A model generated the notes under the pieces. That model did not search any database, had not been told where the DNA came from, and saw nothing but the letters and a program-made list of their open reading frames with translations. DNA of 64,000 nt from Pedobacter yonginensis (GTDB taxonomy: Bacteria > Bacteroidota > Bacteroidia > Sphingobacteriales > Sphingobacteriaceae). Positions 60,683-64,000 of this stretch are shown here, piece after piece. Both the position numbers and the translations under genes were made by a program. The DNA lies in NCBI RefSeq assembly GCF_003173595.1, contig NZ_QGNZ01000002.1, positions 310,001 to 374,000 on the forward strand, read 5' to 3'. Each line of letters starts with the position of its first letter. The stretch's first letter is position 1.

Positions 60683-60750
60683 ACTTGGTATGTAGCAAAA
60701 CCCACATGAACTTTATCTTTTTTCTTAGAAAAGCAAGGTTCTGCATTTCA

Positions 60751-60842
60751 TCGGCTACGAAAGTCCTGCTTTCCCTACAAGCCCAATGAAAGATTGGGTC
60801 TTTTCGTCCAATCAGGTTTAAATCGGTTAAAACAGCGCATCG
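60751..60842. repeat. Diverged single copy of the sigma/fecR array element
   Basis: The order of parts matches the array at 19381-20556: cggctacgaaagtcctgctt (array: ggccgattacagtcctgttt), a hairpin CCCAAT-gaaag-ATTGGG in the place of the ATCCCCGAT hairpin, then ccaatcaggtttaaatcggt (array: ccaatcaggtttaaaatttg). The rest of 60683-61123 holds no gene. Confidence 0.6.
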
Positions 60843-61123
60843 TTGTCTTTGGTACATCCAAATGGCTTCATAATAACCAATTTTCCCACATTGTTGAACT
60901 TTTGTAATGCTTGACCATTTAAGCTGAGTTTGGTAGGCAAAAACACTAATTCTCAACCCATTGCAAAATTGCATTGGCTTTGCCATAACCATCGCCAGCA
61001 CATAACTTCTCAATATTTTACACAAACAGATAAATACTCAATATCTTTATATGGTTTTTGCAATAGCCCCCTTAGATGGAATTATGGGTTTAGTCAATCA
61101 CTCAAACAAACTAATATCACAAT

Positions 61124-61963
61124 ATGAATACACTTTTGCCTATTATAAAGCCAGCAGATTTAATAGCTTTAAGTCAATCTCAAGATTTTGTAATTATCGA
61201 TGCCAGTGCGGGTTCAAAATCGCGATATGAAAAAGAACATTTAAAAGGGTCCCTTTTTGCAGATGTAAATGATGATTTAGCCAATATTGGGGATTTTGCC
61301 AAGGGCGGAAGGCACCCTTTACCAACATTAAATCAATTTGCAAAGGTTTTACAGCGATTTGGGATTGCTAAAAGCAGCCATATTATCGTTTATGATGACA
61401 AAAACGGAGGCAATGCCGCCGCCAGACTATGGTGGATGCTCAGGGCTATCGGTCATAAAAAAGTGCAGGTAATTGATGGTGGATTTGATGCAGCGGTTAA
61501 GGCAGGTTTCCCTACAAGTAATGCACGGGAAATTGCAAAAGTAGTTGGCCCGTATGAAATCAGCGATTGGAGTTTACCACTTGCGGATATAGATGAAGTT
61601 GAACAAGTTGCCAAAAGGGAGGAATATATTGTTATTGATGTGCGAGATGCGAATCGATTTGCAGGTTTAACCGAACCAATAGATTTAATTGCAGGCCACA
61701 TTCCGGGCGCAAGAAATATTCCCTTCACCGAAAATCTTGATGGAGCAGGTTCGTTTCTGGCACCAGAGATTTTAAAGCATAAGTATTTAAAAGCGCTGGG
61801 GAACGTTAAGCCAGAAAATGTGATTGTACATTGTGGATCGGGCATTACCGCTTGCCATACTCTACTCGCAATGGACTACGCAGGATTACCCATTCCGAAA
61901 CTTTACGTTGGGTCGTGGAGCGAATGGAGCAGAAACAACAAACAAATGGTTTTGGCAAAATAA
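61124..61963 (+). CDS. Two-domain rhodanese sulfurtransferase
   Basis: The 279-residue protein has tandem rhodanese domains. The N-terminal one (DFVIIDASAGSKSRYEKEHL) lacks the active Cys, and the C-terminal one carries VIVHCGSGITACHTLLAM with the persulfide-forming Cys. The loop CGSGITA is closer to the mercaptopyruvate type (CGSGVTA) than to the thiosulfate type. GSWSEW near the end is typical of both. It moves sulfane sulfur from 3-mercaptopyruvate or thiosulfate to thiols or cyanide. No signal peptide is evident. Confidence 0.95.
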   Translation: MNTLLPIIKPADLIALSQSQDFVIIDASAGSKSRYEKEHLKGSLFADVNDDLANIGDFAKGGRHPLPTLNQFAKVLQRFGIAKSSHIIVYDDKNGGNAAARLWWMLRAIGHKKVQVIDGGFDAAVKAGFPTSNAREIAKVVGPYEISDWSLPLADIDEVEQVAKREEYIVIDVRDANRFAGLTEPIDLIAGHIPGARNIPFTENLDGAGSFLAPEILKHKYLKALGNVKPENVIVHCGSGITACHTLLAMDYAGLPIPKLYVGSWSEWSRNNKQMVLAK

Positions 61964-62131
61964 TCAATCCTGATTTTGTAGGCAGAATGGTGATGATTGA
62001 GATCCTAAACTTTAAAATAACAATAACACCAAGATTTTCAAAATTTTAGAATTTAAGGCTTTGCTGCGAAATACCAGAAATTGAAAGCCAACAATTTTTA
62101 AAAAACATTTTTAATCTAATTATTTTATCCC

Positions 62132-62139
62132 TACATTTG
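62132..62139 (+). promoter_or_regulatory. -7 box of the DUF177-rpmF-plsX-fabH cluster
   Basis: TACATTTG matches TAnnTTTG exactly and lies 22 bases before the TTG start at 62162. This supports the TTG start. Confidence 0.6.
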
Positions 62140-62161
62140 CAGGCTAAAATTTTACAGTACT

Positions 62162-62692
62162 TTGAACCCATTAAAACAATTTTCATTACCGTTTACCGGC
62201 TTAAAATTGGGCACTCATCAGTTTGACTATGAGCTAGATGACACCTTTTTTAACGCTTTTGAGTACTCGCTAATTAAAAGTGGGAATTTAAAAGTAGATC
62301 TGGAACTTGAAAAACAAGAGACCATGATGCTTTTAAAATTTAAAGTAATTGGAACAGTAAATTTAGATTGCGATAAATGCTTAGCTGAATTTCCTCTACC
62401 TATTAATTTGTACGAGAGACAAATTGTAAAGTTTGCAGAAGACGAATTGGAAAGTGATGATGATGAAATTATCTCGCTAAGCCGTAAAGAAACTGCAATT
62501 GATGTATCTGGCCCCCTATACGAAATGATTAACGTAGCAGTGCCTTATATTAAAAACTGTGAGCAGGCTGGTAAGGATTGCGACCAAGAAATGATTGATC
62601 GACTAGAAAAACTATCAATCGAAAAGCAACACGAAGAAAATGAACAAAATAGCGACCCACGTTGGGAAGCACTTAATAAGTTAAAAAAATAA
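62162..62692 (+). CDS. DUF177 (YceD-like) protein
   Basis: The 176-residue protein starts with TTG (NPLKQFSLPFTGLKLGTHQF); no ATG lies between the -7 box and this codon. The family signature CDKCLAEFPLPINLYERQIV is present, with Cys pairs (LDCDKCL and NCEQAGKDC) that may bind metal. An acidic stretch (EDELESDDDEII) and the end DPRWEALNKLK are typical. DUF177 genes are almost always next to rpmF, as here (15 bp). The E. coli and plant relatives are linked to 23S rRNA maturation; the mechanism is unknown. Confidence 0.93.
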   Translation: MNPLKQFSLPFTGLKLGTHQFDYELDDTFFNAFEYSLIKSGNLKVDLELEKQETMMLLKFKVIGTVNLDCDKCLAEFPLPINLYERQIVKFAEDELESDDDEIISLSRKETAIDVSGPLYEMINVAVPYIKNCEQAGKDCDQEMIDRLEKLSIEKQHEENEQNSDPRWEALNKLKK

Positions 62693-62707
62693 TTAGATTA
62701 TATACCA

Positions 62708-62899
62708 ATGGCACATCCAAAACGGAAAATCTCGAAACAGAGAAAAAATAAAAGAAGAACGCACTATAAAGCTGTGACTCCTTCTTTGGCAACATGCTCG
62801 GCAACAGGTGCTATCCACGTACCACACCGTGCTTACAACGTTGATGGTAACCTATACTATAACGGTAAATTGGTTATCGAAAATACTCAAATCGGGTAA
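62708..62899 (+). CDS. rpmF: 50S ribosomal protein L32
   Basis: The 63-residue protein begins MAHPKRKISKQRKNKRRTHY, the canonical L32 entry. The middle LATCSATGAIHVPHRAYNVD carries one Cys only, so the four-cysteine zinc ribbon of C+ L32 proteins is absent. A zinc-free (C-) form is the reading. It stands in the conserved order DUF177, rpmF, plsX, fabH that couples ribosome and fatty-acid synthesis genes. Confidence 0.97.
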   Translation: MAHPKRKISKQRKNKRRTHYKAVTPSLATCSATGAIHVPHRAYNVDGNLYYNGKLVIENTQIG

Positions 62900-63000
62900 T
62901 TTTCTTAAAAAATTGTTTGTGTTTTCAGCGGCTTTAGTCATACCTTAGTCAACTGAAAAATTCAGGATTACACCTGAACTAACACAAACAGATTTTTTCT

Positions 63001-63939
63001 ATGAAAATAGGCCTCGACATAATGGGCGGAGACTATGCTCCCAAAGCAATTGTTTTGGGAGCAATAGCAGCTCATCAATCGCTAAACGCTGGTGAACAGT
63101 TAGTTCTCATCGGCGATACCGAACAGATTAAACCCATTCTAGCAGAACAAGGTTTCAATCCGGATCATTTTGAATACGTTCATACTGATGAAGTAATTGG
63201 TATGGGCGAACACCCCACCAAAGCAATCGTTCAGAAACCGAATTCGAGCATAGCCGTTGGTTTCAATCTTTTAAAAGAAGGTAAAATCGATTCTTTCGCA
63301 AGTGCCGGTAACTCTGGTGCAATGTTGGTTGGCGCAGTTTTTAGCGTTAAAACCATTCCGGGCATTATCCGCCCATGTTTATGTACAATACTTCCAAAAA
63401 TTAAAGGTGGCACAGGCTTATTGCTTGATGTTGGCGCAAATGCAGATTGTAAACCCGATATACTACTTCAGTTTGGAGTTTTGGGCAGTTTGTATGCCGA
63501 AAATTTATTGCAAATAAATACACCTAAAGTTGCGTTAATGAATATAGGTGAAGAAGATGAAAAGGGTAATATGCTGAGTATGGCGACCTTTCCTTTAATG
63601 AAAGAGACGCGTTTGTTCAACTTTGTGGGTAATGTGGAAGGCCGAGATCTATTTAATGATAAAGCTGATGTTATTGTTTGCGATGGATTTACAGGGAATG
63701 TGATGCTTAAACTGGCAGAATCATTCTATGTGTTAACCATAAAAAAAGGTATGAAAGACGAATTTTTTGATCGTTTCAACTACGAACAATATGGCGGAAG
63801 TCCGGTTTTAGGTGTAAATGCTCCTGTGGTAATTGGTCATGGTATTTCTAGCCCATTAGCGGTTAAAAACATGGTTTTACAATCAAGAGAAATGATTACG
63901 ACCAATTTGGTTGAAAAGATTAGAATTGCATTTAAATAA
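63001..63939 (+). CDS. plsX: Phosphate acyltransferase PlsX
   Basis: The 312-residue enzyme converts acyl-ACP to acyl phosphate for phospholipid synthesis. Its marks are KIGLDIMGGDYAPKAIVLGA, ASAGNSGAMLVGAVF, GLLLDVGANADCKPDILLQF, MNIGEEDEKGN and VCDGFTGNVMLKLAE. It follows rpmF after ~100 bp and precedes fabH by 9 bp, the classic arrangement. It is a peripheral membrane protein on the cytoplasmic side. Confidence 0.97.
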   Translation: MKIGLDIMGGDYAPKAIVLGAIAAHQSLNAGEQLVLIGDTEQIKPILAEQGFNPDHFEYVHTDEVIGMGEHPTKAIVQKPNSSIAVGFNLLKEGKIDSFASAGNSGAMLVGAVFSVKTIPGIIRPCLCTILPKIKGGTGLLLDVGANADCKPDILLQFGVLGSLYAENLLQINTPKVALMNIGEEDEKGNMLSMATFPLMKETRLFNFVGNVEGRDLFNDKADVIVCDGFTGNVMLKLAESFYVLTIKKGMKDEFFDRFNYEQYGGSPVLGVNAPVVIGHGISSPLAVKNMVLQSREMITTNLVEKIRIAFK

Positions 63940-63948
63940 TTTATTAAA

Positions 63949-64000
63949 ATGAGTAAAATTCACGCTGCTATAACGGCAGTAAATGGTTACGTTCCAGACT
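63949..64000 (+). CDS. fabH: 3-oxoacyl-ACP synthase III, 5' end only
   Basis: ATG 63949 opens a frame read as MSKIHAAITAVNGYVPD, which matches the FabH N-terminus; the window ends after 17 codons. It starts 9 bp after plsX, as expected for the plsX-fabH pair. FabH condenses acetyl-CoA (or branched acyl-CoA) with malonyl-ACP to start fatty-acid synthesis. Confidence 0.88.
   Translation, partial: MSKIHAAITAVNGYVPD

Noticed and set aside
60663..61025. 120-codon minus-strand ORF overlapping the pdxA end
   Set aside because: It covers the diverged repeat element, and its sequence has no coding character or homolog that I recognise.
1..64000. tRNA or rRNA genes
   Set aside because: No cloverleaf-like segment with a GGTTC-type T-loop or rRNA sequence was noticed in any intergenic region; a covariance search would be needed to be certain.
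1..64000. Prophage, transposon or integrative element
   Set aside because: No integrase, transposase, phage structural gene or target-site duplication was recognised; the peptide/CPBP island has no visible boundaries of a mobile element.

Overview
The window reads as chromosomal DNA of a Bacteroidota member, most likely a Sphingobacteriaceae species close to Pedobacter. The grounds are SusC/SusD pairs, FecI-like sigma and FecR regulators, -7 promoter boxes of the form TAnnTTTG, LytS/LytTR two-component systems, TonB-domain proteins, a B-type sdhCAB operon and overall A+T-rich codon use. No rRNA, tRNA, CRISPR array, phage or transposase was recognised.

Layout. 1-2591: low-complexity GAGA element, LytS-type kinase and S41 peptidase (minus). 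2643-5973: an accessory island with three short double-glycine-leader peptides (2643-2813 minus; 3181-3357 and 3372-3536 plus) followed by three CPBP-family membrane proteins, one split by an in-frame TAG. The intergenic region carries direct repeats at 21-22 bp spacing that resemble LytTR-family sites. Closely similar repeats occur 36 kb away (39551-39609), between a LytS/LytTR pair and an ABC exporter. 5995-9998: GNAT, AraC, SDR, HxlR and two very basic small proteins. 10014-10459: a duplicated ~95-nt element ending in a terminator hairpin. 10594-21179: a beta-glucan-type polysaccharide utilisation locus (GH16 lipoprotein, PKD glycan-binding lipoprotein, SusD, STN-SusC) with its FecR anti-sigma and ECF sigma factor. 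A 1.2-kb array of six hairpin-rich repeat units lies between sigma and fecR.

21354-30793: ArsR/Old Yellow Enzyme/pirin, a second sigma factor with a membrane-anchored beta-barrel partner, HIT protein, GreA, M1 peptidase, OsmC and a 2-hydroxyacid dehydrogenase. 31026-37403: two paralogous TonB-dependent receptors, Nudix hydrolase and acyltransferase. 37623-41588: LytTR/LytS pair divergent from an ABC exporter. 41849-50149: M28 peptidase, LuxR regulator, an unknown gene pair with a NarL-type two-component system, and a BlaI/M56 module with TonB and plug domains. 50587-54155: succinate dehydrogenase. The rest is mostly housekeeping: cold-shock protein, HtrA protease, DapF, RsmA, PdxA, a rhodanese, and the DUF177-rpmF-plsX-fabH cluster that runs off the right edge.

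The least ordinary parts are the peptide/CPBP island with its LytTR-like repeats, the structured repeat array inside the sigma/FecR pair, the sdhA-sdhB intercistronic purine/pyrimidine element, and several regulators whose -7 box abuts the start codon, which implies leaderless mRNAs.
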